The notes under the pieces: model-generated
What the model was told of the DNA's origin: nothing
The model's input: the letters and a program-made list of their open reading frames with translations, nothing else
Database searches by the model: none
Assembly: GCF_001984055.1 (NCBI RefSeq)
Contig: NZ_LYVO01000008.1
Span: 62,001-126,000 of the forward strand
Direction: 5' to 3'
Source: Variovorax sp. KK3
GTDB lineage: Bacteria > Pseudomonadota > Gammaproteobacteria > Burkholderiales > Burkholderiaceae_C
Length of the DNA stretch: 64,000 nucleotides
Shown: piece by piece, positions 34,940-43,911 of the stretch
Position numbering within the stretch: the first letter of the stretch is position 1
Layout: each line of letters starts with the position of its first letter
Program-made: the position numbers and the translations under genes

Positions 34940-36363
34940 CGCAGATGCCGCTTCGCAGCGTGCGCCGGGCATCGCGAATCGATGCCGAGGCGCGGACCGC
35001 GGTGGCCATCGTCGGCGCGGGCGCCTGCGGACTGACGGCGGCGCTGATGCTGCACGACGCCGGCATCGACTGCGTGGTGCTGGAGCGCGATGCACAGCCG
35101 AGCGGATCGACCGCGCTGTCGTCGGGCTTCATCCCGGCGACCGGCACGCGCGTGCAGCGCGCACGCGGCATCGACGACAGCGCCGAGCGCTTCGCTGCCG
35201 ACATCCAGGCCAAGGCGCATGGCCGTGCCGCGCCGGCGCTGGTGCGCGCCTACGCCGAGGCCATCGGCCCGGCGCTCGATGCGCTGCAGGCCCGGCATGG
35301 ACTGGACTGGGTGCTGCTCGACGGCTTTCTGTATCCGGGGCATGGCGTCCATCGCATGCACGCGCTGCCGCAGAAGACCGGCGCGTCGCTGATGGCGGCC
35401 TTGCAAGCGGCGGCCGAGGCGGCGGACATTCCTGTGCTGACCCAGGCGCTGGTCGAAACGCTGTGGCTCGACGAGGCGGACCGCGTGATCGGCCTCGGCT
35501 ACCGCCGCCCCGACGGCCGTGAAGAAGGCCTCGCCTGCGATGCGCTGCTGCTGGCCTGCAACGGTTTCGGCGGCAACGCGGACATGGTGCGCGAACTGCT
35601 GCCCGAGATGGCCCAAGCCACCTTCGGCGGCCATGTCGGCAACGACGGCAGCGCCATCCTCTGGGGCCGGGCGCTGGGCGCGCGGCTGCGCGACCTGGGC
35701 GGCTACCAGGGGCACGGCTCCTGGGTGACGCCGCAGGGTGCGCTGATGTCTTGGGCCGTGATGATGGAAGGCGGCGTGCAGCTCAACCGCGAAGGGCGCC
35801 GCTTCCACGACGAGACCCAGGGCTACTCCGAAGCCGCGGTGAAGGTGCTGGCGCAACCGGGCGGCGTGGCCTGGAACGTGTTCGATGCGTCGCTGTTGAC
35901 GCTGGCCCGCGAATTTCCCGATTTCTGCGAGGCCGAGGCGGCAGGCGCGCTGCGCCGCTGCGACACCGTGGCGCAGCTGGCGGCGTGCATCGGCAGCAGC
36001 CATTGCGACGTGCCGACACTGCAGGCCACGCTCGATTCGATGCGCGCGGTCGGCCCGCAGCCCGACGGGCGCGTGTTCCGCCGCGGGCTCTCCGCGCCGT
36101 ACTACGCGGTCAAGGTGACGGGCGCGCTGTTCCACACGCAGGGCGGGCTGGACGTCGCGCCCGACATGCACGTGCTGCGCGCCGACGGCACGCCGCTGCC
36201 CAACCTGCTGGCCGCAGGCGGCGCGGCGGGCGGTGTGTCGGGCGACGCCGTGTGGGGCTATCTCTCGGGCAACGGGTTGCTCAGCGCGGTGGCCGGCGGC
36301 GCCATCGCGGCGGCCACGCTGGCCGCATCGACCGGCGCGCGAAAGGACAAGGACAGCACATGA
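34936..36363 (+). CDS. FAD-dependent dehydrogenase (fumarate-reductase/ketosteroid-dehydrogenase type)
   Basis: The 475-residue flavoprotein has a Rossmann FAD site VAIVGAGACGLTAALML (G27-x-G-x-x-G32), VLERDAQPSGSTALSSG contacting the flavin, ALLLACNGFGGNADMV and a C-terminal FAD loop LLAAGGAAGGVSGDAVWGYL. The YYAVKVTGALFHTQGGL segment is the family's active-site region. Relatives desaturate or reduce an alpha,beta C-C bond next to a carbonyl (fumarate reductase, tricarballylate dehydrogenase, 3-ketosteroid dehydrogenase). No signal peptide is visible, so it is cytoplasmic. Position between hydrolase and lyase suggests it makes the double bond later hydrated by the aconitase-like enzyme. Confidence 0.88.
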   Translation: MTQMPLRSVRRASRIDAEARTAVAIVGAGACGLTAALMLHDAGIDCVVLERDAQPSGSTALSSGFIPATGTRVQRARGIDDSAERFAADIQAKAHGRAAPALVRAYAEAIGPALDALQARHGLDWVLLDGFLYPGHGVHRMHALPQKTGASLMAALQAAAEAADIPVLTQALVETLWLDEADRVIGLGYRRPDGREEGLACDALLLACNGFGGNADMVRELLPEMAQATFGGHVGNDGSAILWGRALGARLRDLGGYQGHGSWVTPQGALMSWAVMMEGGVQLNREGRRFHDETQGYSEAAVKVLAQPGGVAWNVFDASLLTLAREFPDFCEAEAAGALRRCDTVAQLAACIGSSHCDVPTLQATLDSMRAVGPQPDGRVFRRGLSAPYYAVKVTGALFHTQGGLDVAPDMHVLRADGTPLPNLLAAGGAAGGVSGDAVWGYLSGNGLLSAVAGGAIAAATLAASTGARKDKDST

Positions 36364-37229
36364 CGAATCCTATTTCCCTCAAGTCACGCCTCGCCTCGCG
36401 CGACATCGTCCTGGCGCCCGGCGTCTACGACGCGCTGAGCGCACTGGTGGCCGAGCAGGCCGGCTTCGAGGCGCTCTATCTGTCGGGCGCCTCCATCGCC
36501 TACGCGCGGCTGGGCCGCTCCGACGTGGGGCTGACCACGTACACCGAGGTGGCCGACACGCTCGCGCGCATCTGCGAGCGGGTGGCGTTGCCGGTCATCG
36601 TCGATGCCGACACGGGCTTCGGCAACGCGCTGAACACCCAGCGCACGGTGCGCGGCTTCGAGCGCGCGGGCGCGGCCATGGTGCAGATCGAGGACCAGGG
36701 CTTTCCCAAGCGCTGCGGGCACCTCGACGGCAAGACGGTGGTGCCGGTGGGCGAGATGACAGGCAAGCTCAAGGCCGCGCTCGATGCGCGCGCTTCGGAT
36801 CAGACGCTGATCCTGGCGCGCACCGATGCGGTGGCAGTCGAGGGCCTGGACGCGGCGCTGGACCGCGCCGAGGCCTACCTCGCCTGCGGCGTCGACGCGC
36901 TGTTCATCGAGGCGCTGCGCTCGCCCGAGCAGATGGACGCGGCCTGCCGCCGCTTCGCCGACCGCATTCCGCTGCTGGCCAACATGGTCGAGGGTGGCAA
37001 GACGCCCGTGCAGGACGCCGACGCGCTGCAGGCCCACGGTTTCCGCATCGCGATCTTTCCAGGCGGGACGGCGAGGGCGGTCGTCCACACCCTGCAGGGC
37101 TACTACGGCAGCCTGAAGCGGCACCGCACCACGCAACCCTGGCGCGACCGGATGCTGGATTTCGACGGGCTCAACGCCGTGATCGGCACGCCGGAATTGA
37201 TGGCGACCGGCCAGCGCTACGAGGGCTGA
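36360..37229 (+). CDS. Isocitrate lyase/PEP mutase-family C-C lyase
   Basis: The 289-residue TIM-barrel enzyme has D82-A-D84 (IVDADTGFGN), QIEDQGFPKRCGH (E111, K117-R-C119-G-H121) and ILARTDAVAVEGLD. The KRCGH loop with the nucleophile/acid Cys identifies lyases (2-methylisocitrate lyase, 2,3-dimethylmalate lyase, oxaloacetate-hydrolase relatives) rather than PEP mutases. It should cleave a 2-hydroxy-succinate-type acid into pyruvate or glyoxylate plus a short acid. It is the last gene of the 17-kb cluster and the natural final step after the LeuCD-like hydratase. Confidence 0.9.
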   Translation: MTNPISLKSRLASRDIVLAPGVYDALSALVAEQAGFEALYLSGASIAYARLGRSDVGLTTYTEVADTLARICERVALPVIVDADTGFGNALNTQRTVRGFERAGAAMVQIEDQGFPKRCGHLDGKTVVPVGEMTGKLKAALDARASDQTLILARTDAVAVEGLDAALDRAEAYLACGVDALFIEALRSPEQMDAACRRFADRIPLLANMVEGGKTPVQDADALQAHGFRIAIFPGGTARAVVHTLQGYYGSLKRHRTTQPWRDRMLDFDGLNAVIGTPELMATGQRYEG

Positions 37230-37371
37230 CTGCGGCCTGACCCGTTGACGAGCCGTTCGGCAGCGAATGGCGGAAATGTCAACTTTTGCATTCAATCGGC
37301 CTGCAGGAGGTGTCGGACAAAAGTAATACTGGGGCATGATACTTGCGGTAACTAAAAAGACTTCAAGTTTC

Positions 37372-37746
37372 ATGATGACCCTGTCCGCCTTCTCGATCAT
37401 CCTGGCCGCCGTGCTGCTGAATTCGGCAGCGCAGCTGATGCTGAAGGCCGGCGCGCAGTCGCTCGGCACCGTCGCCTTCAATGGCGCTTCGCTGTTTTCA
37501 GCCGCGTGGAATGCGGCCACCCAGCCCTGGATCGTGCTGGGGCTGTGCTGCTATTTCGTCAGCGCCGGGCTCTGGATCGTGGCCCTGACCAAGGTCGACG
37601 TGACGGTGGCCTACCCGATGCTGTCGATGGGTTACGTCATCGCGGCCGTGCTGGCCTGGCACTTCTTCGGCGAGGCGCTGACCGCCTCGCGCATCCTGGG
37701 CATCTCGATCATCCTGGTCGGTGTCGTCGTGCTCGCGCGAGGCTGA
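37372..37746 (+). CDS. Small EamA/SMR-like membrane transporter (ArnE/ArnF-like)
   Basis: A four-helix membrane protein of about 124 residues. TLSAFSIILAAVLLNSAAQL with LMLKAG, WIVLGLCCYFVSAGLWIVAL, and VTVAYPMLSMGYVIAAVLAW with HFFGEALT match the half-size EamA family that includes ArnE/ArnF, proposed flippases for undecaprenyl-phosphate aminoarabinose. An in-frame ATG at 37336 would add 12 polar residues; the start at 37372/37375 is preferred because it begins at the first membrane helix, but neither has a strong Shine-Dalgarno. It stands one base from the HAD-UbiA gene, so both are likely cotranscribed and act on a lipid-linked sugar. Confidence 0.75.
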   Translation: MMTLSAFSIILAAVLLNSAAQLMLKAGAQSLGTVAFNGASLFSAAWNAATQPWIVLGLCCYFVSAGLWIVALTKVDVTVAYPMLSMGYVIAAVLAWHFFGEALTASRILGISIILVGVVVLARG

Positions 37747-37747
37747 A

Positions 37748-39172
37748 ATGAACGCATCCCTGCCCCTGTACGTCGACCTCGACGGCACGCTGATCGCCAC
37801 CGACTCGCTGCACGAATCGCTGCTCAAGCTCGTGCGTTCATCGCCGCTGGCGCTGCTCCAGTTGCCGGGCTGGCTGCTCAAGGGCCGCGCCGTGCTCAAG
37901 CAGGAGGTCGCGCGGCGCACGAGCCTGGACGTGACCACGCTGCCTTACCGGCAAGAGGTGCTCGACCTGGTGCGCGAAGCCCGCGAATCGGGCCGCCGCA
38001 CCATTCTGGCCACGGCCAGCGATGCCCGCGTGGCGCATCGCGTGGCCGAACACCTGGGCCTGTTCGACTCGGTGCTGGCCTCCGACGGCGAACGCAACGT
38101 CAAGGGCTCGGCCAAGCTGGCGGCCATCCAGGCCGATGCCGGCGGCCAGGGCTTCGCGTATGCGGGCGACCATTCCGCCGACATGAAGGTCTGGCAAGGC
38201 GCCACGGCCGCGGTGGTGGTCAGCCGTTCGGGCACGCTCGCGCGCCGCGCCGCCGGCGTGACCCAGGTCGAGACGGTCATCCAGCCGCGCCGCGCGGGGC
38301 TCGGCCGCTACCTGTACGGCCTGCGCGCGCACCAGTGGCTCAAGAACCTGCTGGTCTTCCTGCCGCTGATGCCCTTGCTGCACGAACTGACGGCCACGCT
38401 CGTCGTCGACGCCGCGCTGGCCTTCGTCGCCTTCAGCCTGATGGCTTCGGGCATCTACGTGCTCAACGACCTGCTGGACCTCGAATCGGACCGGCGCCAC
38501 CACCGCAAGCGACGACGGCCTTTCGCGGCCGGCGACATCTCGCCGGCCACCGGCCTCGCGATGTCGGCCGCGCTGGGCATCGCATCGGTGGCGATGTCGT
38601 TCGCCCTGTTGCCCGAATCCTTCGTGCTGGTGCTGCTGGTCTACGCGGCGCTCACCACCGCCTACTCGGTGTTCTTGAAGCGGCGCGCCGTGGTGGACGT
38701 GTTCTCGCTGGCCGCGCTCTACACGATCCGCGTGGCGGCAGGCACCGAGGCCACCGGGCAGCCGCTGTCGTTCTGGATTCTTTCCTTCTCGCTCTTCATC
38801 TTCCTGAGCCTGGCGCTGGCCAAGCGCTACGTCGAAATCACCACCGCCGCCGGCGACGGAGGCCAGCTCAAGCGTGACCGCGGCTACCATCCGGGCGACG
38901 AGACCTTCGTGCTGTGCACCGGCGTGGCCGCAGGCCAGATGTCCGCGCTGCTCTTGAGCCTGTACCTGCAAGACCAGCAGATGCTGTCGCGCTACGACAA
39001 CCCGACCTGGCTGTGGGTGCTGATTCCCGTCTTCCTGTTCTGGACCGTGCGCATCTGGCTCAAGGCCATCCGCGGCGTGCTGCACGACGACCCGGTGGTC
39101 TTCGCAGCCCGCGACTGGGTCAGCCGGGTCGCGGTGGGCATCGGCGCGGTGGCGCTGTGGATGGCGAACTGA
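37748..39172 (+). CDS. Fusion of HAD phosphatase and UbiA-family polyprenyl transferase
   Basis: The 474-residue protein has two parts. Residues 1-190 form a HAD phosphatase with D10-L-D12-G-T (nucleophile pair) and YAGDHSADMKVW supplying the acidic motif. Residues 195-474 are a membrane UbiA domain with about nine helices and N240-D-LLDLESD plus KRRRPFAAG, the Mg-pyrophosphate motif. UbiA members that resemble this one transfer 5-phosphoribosyl to decaprenyl phosphate (Rv3806c type), and a phosphatase would then remove the 5-phosphate. The fusion puts both steps on one chain. Neighbours are a small flippase-like protein and a GT87-like transferase, supporting a polyprenyl-phosphate sugar donor for envelope glycans. 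Confidence 0.85.
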   Translation: MNASLPLYVDLDGTLIATDSLHESLLKLVRSSPLALLQLPGWLLKGRAVLKQEVARRTSLDVTTLPYRQEVLDLVREARESGRRTILATASDARVAHRVAEHLGLFDSVLASDGERNVKGSAKLAAIQADAGGQGFAYAGDHSADMKVWQGATAAVVVSRSGTLARRAAGVTQVETVIQPRRAGLGRYLYGLRAHQWLKNLLVFLPLMPLLHELTATLVVDAALAFVAFSLMASGIYVLNDLLDLESDRRHHRKRRRPFAAGDISPATGLAMSAALGIASVAMSFALLPESFVLVLLVYAALTTAYSVFLKRRAVVDVFSLAALYTIRVAAGTEATGQPLSFWILSFSLFIFLSLALAKRYVEITTAAGDGGQLKRDRGYHPGDETFVLCTGVAAGQMSALLLSLYLQDQQMLSRYDNPTWLWVLIPVFLFWTVRIWLKAIRGVLHDDPVVFAARDWVSRVAVGIGAVALWMAN

Positions 39173-39236
39173 GCCGTTGCCGCCTTCGCTCCACGTCTCT
39201 TTCTTCCTTCCTTAGGCCCTCTCCGGTAACAAGAAC

Positions 39237-40703
39237 ATGAAGATCCTCATCGCGTCGGTGGCGCTCACTTTGCTGTGTGCCGGCTTGCTGTTCGTGCTGT
39301 GGCGCCACCGTCCCGGCATTCCGGGCCTGGTGTCGTCGCGCGAGACGCAGCGGCTGGAAAGCACCTGGCGCCTGTGGCTGATCTGCCTGGTCGGCGGCGT
39401 GGCGCTCAGCGCGTTGCTCGCGCTCGCGGTGGGCGCGCAGCGCGAGACCTCGCTGGGCTACCTCCGCATCGTGCTGTCGAGCCACGCCGGCGAGGACTCG
39501 TGGATGCCGATGCTGCGCGCCTCGGCCTTCCTGCAGGCGCATCCGGACACGCTGCTGTACCAAGGCGTCTTCTTCGGCCAGCACGTGAAGTTCCAGTACC
39601 CGCTGACGGCGCTGTTGCCGCTGGACCTGCCGCAGTGGCTCTTCGGCCTGTCGGGCGAGAGCGTGGTCACGATCTTCCAGATCGTCTCGCGGCTCAGCCT
39701 GGTGGCGATCGCGCTGGTGTTCTTCAAGCTCTTCATGGGCGCGATGCAGGCGTCGTCGGGCGGCCGCGAGTTGAAGCTGCCCAAGATGTCCAAGGGCGCG
39801 CTGATCGCCATGAGCCTCGCGAGCACGCTGCTTTTCTATCCGCTGCTGCGCTCCGAATACCACGGCCAGATCCAGACGCTGATGACGCTGGCCGCCGGCC
39901 TGGCGCTGCTCGCCTGGCAGCGCGACCAGCCGCGCCTGGCCGGTGTGCTGATGGCCCTGTGCTGCATCATCAAGCCGCAATGGGGCGTGGTCGTCCTGTG
40001 GGCACTGCTGCGCCGGCAATGGCAGTTCGCGCTCTTCGCCACCGTCGCGACCGGCGTCGCGGGGCTGCTGGCCCTCGCCGTGTACGGCTGGAACAACGTG
40101 TTCGACTACGTGTCGGTCGTGTCCTTCCTGGGCCGGCATGGCGAGAGCTACTTCATCAACCAGTCCGTCAACGGGCTGATGCACCGCTTCTACTTCAACG
40201 GCGTCAACCTGCAGGGCGCGGGGCAACTGTGGTCGGGCACGGACTTCCCGCCCTACCACCAGGTGGTTCACTTGGCGACCGTCGTGACTTCGGCCTTGCT
40301 GCTGGTGCTGGCCCTGGTCTGGCGCATCGGCAAGCGCCCGAGCACGACCGACCTGGGGCTGGTCATGCTGACGCTGACGATGGCTTCGCCCATCGCGTGG
40401 GACCACCACTACGCCTTGCTGCTGCCGGTCTTCGCGGTCGTGTTCCCGGCGGCGGTCAAACGCCAGCCCTTCGGTGCGTGGACGATGCCGGTGCTGTTCG
40501 TGACGCTGACGCTGTCCTGCCAGTCCTTCGTGGGGCCGACCAACCTGGCGGCCGGCTCGGTGTGGAACGTGCTGCAGTCGTACCAGTTCGCCGGCGCGGT
40601 GATGGCGCTGGTCCTGCTGTACCGCCTGTCGTGGTTGGAGCAGCCGCTGCCCTCCGCGGCGCGGCGCGACGGCCCGGAACTGGCGCCGGCCACCGTCTAT
40701 TGA
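39237..40703 (+). CDS. GT87-like membrane glycosyltransferase (DUF2029 type)
   Basis: The 488-residue protein has about 12 membrane segments. The first large external loop contains EDSWMPMLRASAFLQ and VKFQYPLTALLPL, the acidic and aromatic pattern of GT-C enzymes of family 87. GQIQTLMTLAAGLALLAWQR and LCCIIKPQWGVVVLW are the family's best-conserved segments. GT87 enzymes use polyprenyl-phosphate mannose or arabinose to extend glycans on the outer side of the membrane. Placement after the HAD-UbiA and flippase-like genes suggests that it consumes their lipid-linked sugar. A strong terminator follows directly. Confidence 0.75.
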   Translation: MKILIASVALTLLCAGLLFVLWRHRPGIPGLVSSRETQRLESTWRLWLICLVGGVALSALLALAVGAQRETSLGYLRIVLSSHAGEDSWMPMLRASAFLQAHPDTLLYQGVFFGQHVKFQYPLTALLPLDLPQWLFGLSGESVVTIFQIVSRLSLVAIALVFFKLFMGAMQASSGGRELKLPKMSKGALIAMSLASTLLFYPLLRSEYHGQIQTLMTLAAGLALLAWQRDQPRLAGVLMALCCIIKPQWGVVVLWALLRRQWQFALFATVATGVAGLLALAVYGWNNVFDYVSVVSFLGRHGESYFINQSVNGLMHRFYFNGVNLQGAGQLWSGTDFPPYHQVVHLATVVTSALLLVLALVWRIGKRPSTTDLGLVMLTLTMASPIAWDHHYALLLPVFAVVFPAAVKRQPFGAWTMPVLFVTLTLSCQSFVGPTNLAAGSVWNVLQSYQFAGAVMALVLLYRLSWLEQPLPSAARRDGPELAPATVY

Positions 40704-40713
40704 GTACGAGAAC

Positions 40714-40739
40714 GCGGCGCGAGCCTGCGCCGCCTTTTT
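40714..40739 (+). terminator. Rho-independent terminator after the GT87-like gene
   Basis: Perfect 7-bp stem GCGGCGC/GCGCCGC with a GAGCCT loop followed by C and five T. It lies 11 bp after the stop of the glycosyltransferase gene and isolates that operon from the TetR gene. Confidence 0.8.
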
Positions 40740-40840
40740 GGCCTGGTCACGCCTGGTGCGTGCCGGGCCTGCTTTTTTTTGGGCTCCGATAACCTGCCGC
40801 GGCAGTAGGACTTTCATTCGCCGGCCATCAAACGTCGCAA

Positions 40841-40864
40841 AATAGAACGACCGTTCGTTTTATT
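40841..40864. promoter_or_regulatory. 24-bp palindromic operator upstream of the TetR gene
   Basis: Symmetric arms AATA-n-AACGA and TCGTT-n-TATT surround CCGT, ending 11 bp before the TetR start. Paired TTCGTT/AACGAA-type half sites are typical of TetR-family operators. It should mediate autoregulation and, by extension, control the beta-oxidation genes downstream. An AT-rich patch here also fits a promoter. Confidence 0.6.
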
Positions 40865-40875
40865 TGCGACCTTCC

Positions 40876-41586
40876 ATGCCTTCCACCGCAGCGCCTTCCC
40901 GCAGCACCCGTGCGCCCCACAAGGGCCAGCAGACCAAGGCCGTCATCGTCGACGCCGCGCTGAACCTGGCCGCGCAGATCGGGCTCGAGGGCCTGTCGAT
41001 CGGTGCGCTGGCCGAGGTCACCGGCATGAGCAAGTCGGGCGTGTTCGCCCATTTCGGCTCGCGCGAGGAACTGCAGATCTCGGTGGTGCGCGAGTACCAC
41101 AACCGCTTCGAGCAAGAGGTGTTCTATCCCGCCCTGCAGTCGCCGCGCGGCCTGCCGCGGCTGCGCGCCCTGTTCGCCAACTGGATGAAGCGCACCTCGG
41201 CCGAAATCGACTCGGGCTGCATCTACATCAGCGGCGCGGTCGAGTTCGACGACCGGCCCGGGCCGGTGCGCGACGAGTTGGCCGAGTCGGTCAACAGCTG
41301 GCTGGCCGCCATGCTGCGCGCCGTGCTGCAGGCCCAGGAAGAAGGGCACCTGCATGCCGAGGCCGATGCCAAGCAGATCTCGTTCGAAATCCACGCGCTG
41401 ATCCTGGCCCTGCATTACGAAGCACGCTTCCTGCGCTCGCCAGACTCGCTGGCCCGCGCCAATGCGGGCTTCGACAACATCGTCGCGCGCTGCGCGACGC
41501 CGGAAGCGCTGGCCTCGCCCGAAGCCGCCGCCCATGCGAGCGGCGCCACCGCGCCGCCCGCCCGGCGCATCAAGGCCGTTCGCTGA
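40876..41586 (+). CDS. TetR-family transcriptional regulator of the fatty-acid cluster
   Basis: The 236-residue protein has a disordered N-terminal tail of about 20 residues, a TetR helix-turn-helix (AALNLAAQIGLEGLSIGALA and EVTGMSKSGVFAHFGSREEL) and a C-terminal ligand domain of the TetR_C_16/AefR-like type. The start ATG at 40876 is preferred to the upstream TTG, which lies in the palindromic operator. It is followed after 62 bp by the acyl-CoA dehydrogenase gene. Such regulators usually bind long-chain acyl-CoA and release the operator when fatty acids are present. Confidence 0.88.
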   Translation: MPSTAAPSRSTRAPHKGQQTKAVIVDAALNLAAQIGLEGLSIGALAEVTGMSKSGVFAHFGSREELQISVVREYHNRFEQEVFYPALQSPRGLPRLRALFANWMKRTSAEIDSGCIYISGAVEFDDRPGPVRDELAESVNSWLAAMLRAVLQAQEEGHLHAEADAKQISFEIHALILALHYEARFLRSPDSLARANAGFDNIVARCATPEALASPEAAAHASGATAPPARRIKAVR

Positions 41587-41648
41587 ACGGCCGAACGTTT
41601 TTTTTCGCTTTTCTTTTCTCATCTCTTTTTGCAGCTGGAGACCTTTTC

Positions 41649-43445
41649 ATGCCCGCCTACACCCCGCCCCTTCGCGACATGCAGTTCGTCATGCACGAGG
41701 TGCTCAAGGTCACCGAGGAATACAAGGCGCTGCCCGCGCATGCCGAGGTGGACGCCGACACCATCAACGCGGTGCTGGAAGAGGGCGGCAAGTTCGCCGC
41801 CGAGGTGACCTTTCCGCTCAACATCTCGGGCGACGAGGAAGGCTGCACCCTCGACAAGAGCACGCATGCGGTGAAGACGCCCAAAGGCTTCAAGGAGGCC
41901 TATGCCAAGTACGTCGAAGGCGGCTGGGCGGCGCTGTCCTGCGACCCGAAATACGGCGGCCAGGGCCTGCCCTTCACGGTGAACCAGTGCATCTACGAGA
42001 TGCTCAACTCCGCCAACCAGGCCTGGACCATGTACCCCGGCCTGTCGCACGGCGCCTACGAGGCGCTGGTCGCGCACGGCACCGACGCGCAGAAGACGAC
42101 CTATCTGCCCAAGCTCGTGAGTGGCGAATGGACCGGCACCATGTGCCTGACCGAGCCCCACTGCGGCACCGACCTGGGCATGCTGCGCACCAAGGCCGAG
42201 CCGCAGCCCGACGGCAGCTACCGGCTGACCGGCAACAAGATCTTCATCTCGGCCGGCGAGCACGACATGGCCGAGAACATCATTCACCTGGTGCTGGCCC
42301 GCCTGCCCGACGCGCCCAAGGGCAGCAAGGGCATCAGCCTGTTCGTGGTGCCCAAGTTCAACGTGCAGGCCGACGGCTCGCTCGGCAGCCGCAACGGCAT
42401 CTGGTGCGGCGGCCTCGAGCACAAGATGGGCATCCATGGCAACGCCACGGCGCAGATCGTGCTCGAGAACGCCAATGGCACGCTGGTCGGCGAGCCCAAC
42501 AAGGGCTTGGCCGCGATGTTCGTGATGATGAACGCGGCACGCCTGGGCGTGGGCAACCAGTCGCTGGGCCTGACCGAAGTCGCCTTCCAGAACGCCCTGG
42601 CCTACGCCAAGGACCGCATCCAGATGCGTTCGCTCTCGGGCATCAAGGCGAAGGACAAGGAAGCCGATCCGATCATCGTGCACCCCGACGTGCGCAAGAT
42701 GCTGATGACCGCCAAGGCCTATGCCGAAGGCGGCCGCGCACTCGCCATCTTCTGCACGCTGCTGCTGGACAAGGAGCACCACCACCCCGACGAGAAGGTG
42801 CGCAAGGACACGGGCGAGCTGGTCGCGCTGCTGACGCCGATCGTGAAGGCCTTCCTCACCGACAACGGCCACATCTCGACCAACGCCTGCATGCAGGTCT
42901 TCGGCGGCCATGGCTTCATCAAGGAATGGGGCATGGAGCAGTTCGTGCGGGACAACCGCATCAACATGATCTACGAAGGCACGAACACCGTGCAGTCGCT
43001 CGACCTGCTGGGCCGAAAGGTGCTGGGCAACAACGGCGCGACGCTGAAGAAGTTCGGCAAGCTGGTGGCGAAGCTGGTGGAGGAAGAGGGCGTGAACGAG
43101 AAGATGAGCGAGTTCATCACGCCCATCGCCGTGCTGGGCGACCAGCTCACCAAGTTCACCACCGAGCTGGGTTTCCGCGGTTTCCAGAACCCCGACGAGG
43201 TGGGCGCCGCCGCGGTGGACTATCTGCGCGTGGCCGGCCACTTCGTCTTCGGCTACATGTTCGCGCTGCAGGCGCGCGTGGCGCTGGCCGCCATCGCTGC
43301 GGGCAGCGACGACAAGTTCTACCAGGCCAAGCTGCAGACCGCGCGCTTCTACTTCGCGAAGCTGTTCCCCGAGACCGCGACGCTGATGCGCACCGCACGC
43401 GCCGGCGCCGCCCCTCTGATGAACACCGACGCCGCACTGGCATGA
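41649..43445 (+). CDS. Acyl-CoA dehydrogenase, long (about 600-residue) type
   Basis: The 598-residue flavoprotein belongs to the DmdC/FadE-like long acyl-CoA dehydrogenases. It has MCLTEPHCGTDLGMLRTKAE (flavin and substrate binding), GNKIFISAGEHDMAENIIHL, FGGHGFIKEWGMEQFVRDNR and INMIYEGTNTVQSLDLLGRK; the Glu in the last motif is the expected catalytic base. An extra C-terminal domain of about 120 residues distinguishes it from the 380-residue class. It introduces the trans-2 double bond in the first step of beta-oxidation. A GCTGGAGACC region gives the Shine-Dalgarno. Its end overlaps the DUF2147 gene by 4 bp. Confidence 0.92.
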   Translation: MPAYTPPLRDMQFVMHEVLKVTEEYKALPAHAEVDADTINAVLEEGGKFAAEVTFPLNISGDEEGCTLDKSTHAVKTPKGFKEAYAKYVEGGWAALSCDPKYGGQGLPFTVNQCIYEMLNSANQAWTMYPGLSHGAYEALVAHGTDAQKTTYLPKLVSGEWTGTMCLTEPHCGTDLGMLRTKAEPQPDGSYRLTGNKIFISAGEHDMAENIIHLVLARLPDAPKGSKGISLFVVPKFNVQADGSLGSRNGIWCGGLEHKMGIHGNATAQIVLENANGTLVGEPNKGLAAMFVMMNAARLGVGNQSLGLTEVAFQNALAYAKDRIQMRSLSGIKAKDKEADPIIVHPDVRKMLMTAKAYAEGGRALAIFCTLLLDKEHHHPDEKVRKDTGELVALLTPIVKAFLTDNGHISTNACMQVFGGHGFIKEWGMEQFVRDNRINMIYEGTNTVQSLDLLGRKVLGNNGATLKKFGKLVAKLVEEEGVNEKMSEFITPIAVLGDQLTKFTTELGFRGFQNPDEVGAAAVDYLRVAGHFVFGYMFALQARVALAAIAAGSDDKFYQAKLQTARFYFAKLFPETATLMRTARAGAAPLMNTDAALA

Positions 43446-43885
43446 GCACCATGACCAAGCACCTTCTTGCAGCCATCGCCCTGGCGTCGGCCGGCGCGGC
43501 CTTCGCGCAGATGACGCCCGTCGGCGTGTGGCAGAGCGTCGACGACAAGACCAGCGAGGCCAAGTCGCAGATCCGCATCGACGAATCGGGCGGCGTGCTG
43601 AGCGGCCGCATCGAGAAACTGCTGCGCAAGGAAGCCAAGCAGGACGCGGTGTGTGACGAATGCACCGACGACCGCAAGGGCAAGCCGCTGGTCGGTCTCG
43701 AGATCATCCGCGGCGCGAAGAAGGCCGAGGGCAAGGACGTCTGGGAAGACGGCAAGATCCTCGACCCCGAAAACGGCAAGAGCTACACGCTGCGGCTCAC
43801 GCCCGTCGACGGCGGCAAGAAGCTCGAAGTGCGCGGCTCGGTGCTGGGCATCGGCCGCACGCAGACCTGGAACCGCGTCCAGTAA
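43442..43885 (+). CDS. Secreted DUF2147-family protein
   Basis: The 147-residue protein has a signal peptide (MTKHLLAAIALASAGAAFAQ after MST) and a mature beta-rich domain starting TPVGVWQSVDDKTSEAKSQI. Elements IRIDESGGVLSGRIEKLL, DGKILDPENGKSYTLRLTPV and LEVRGSVLGIGRTQTWNRV are the standard DUF2147 pattern, probably a small lipocalin-like barrel. A Cys pair (AVCDECTDD) may form a disulfide in the periplasm. The function is unknown. It is inserted, translationally coupled, between two beta-oxidation genes, where a fatty-acid- or envelope-related role is possible but unproven. Confidence 0.85.
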   Translation: MSTMTKHLLAAIALASAGAAFAQMTPVGVWQSVDDKTSEAKSQIRIDESGGVLSGRIEKLLRKEAKQDAVCDECTDDRKGKPLVGLEIIRGAKKAEGKDVWEDGKILDPENGKSYTLRLTPVDGGKKLEVRGSVLGIGRTQTWNRVQ

Positions 43886-43911
43886 GAACACATCCCCTCG
43901 TTGGAAATCTC

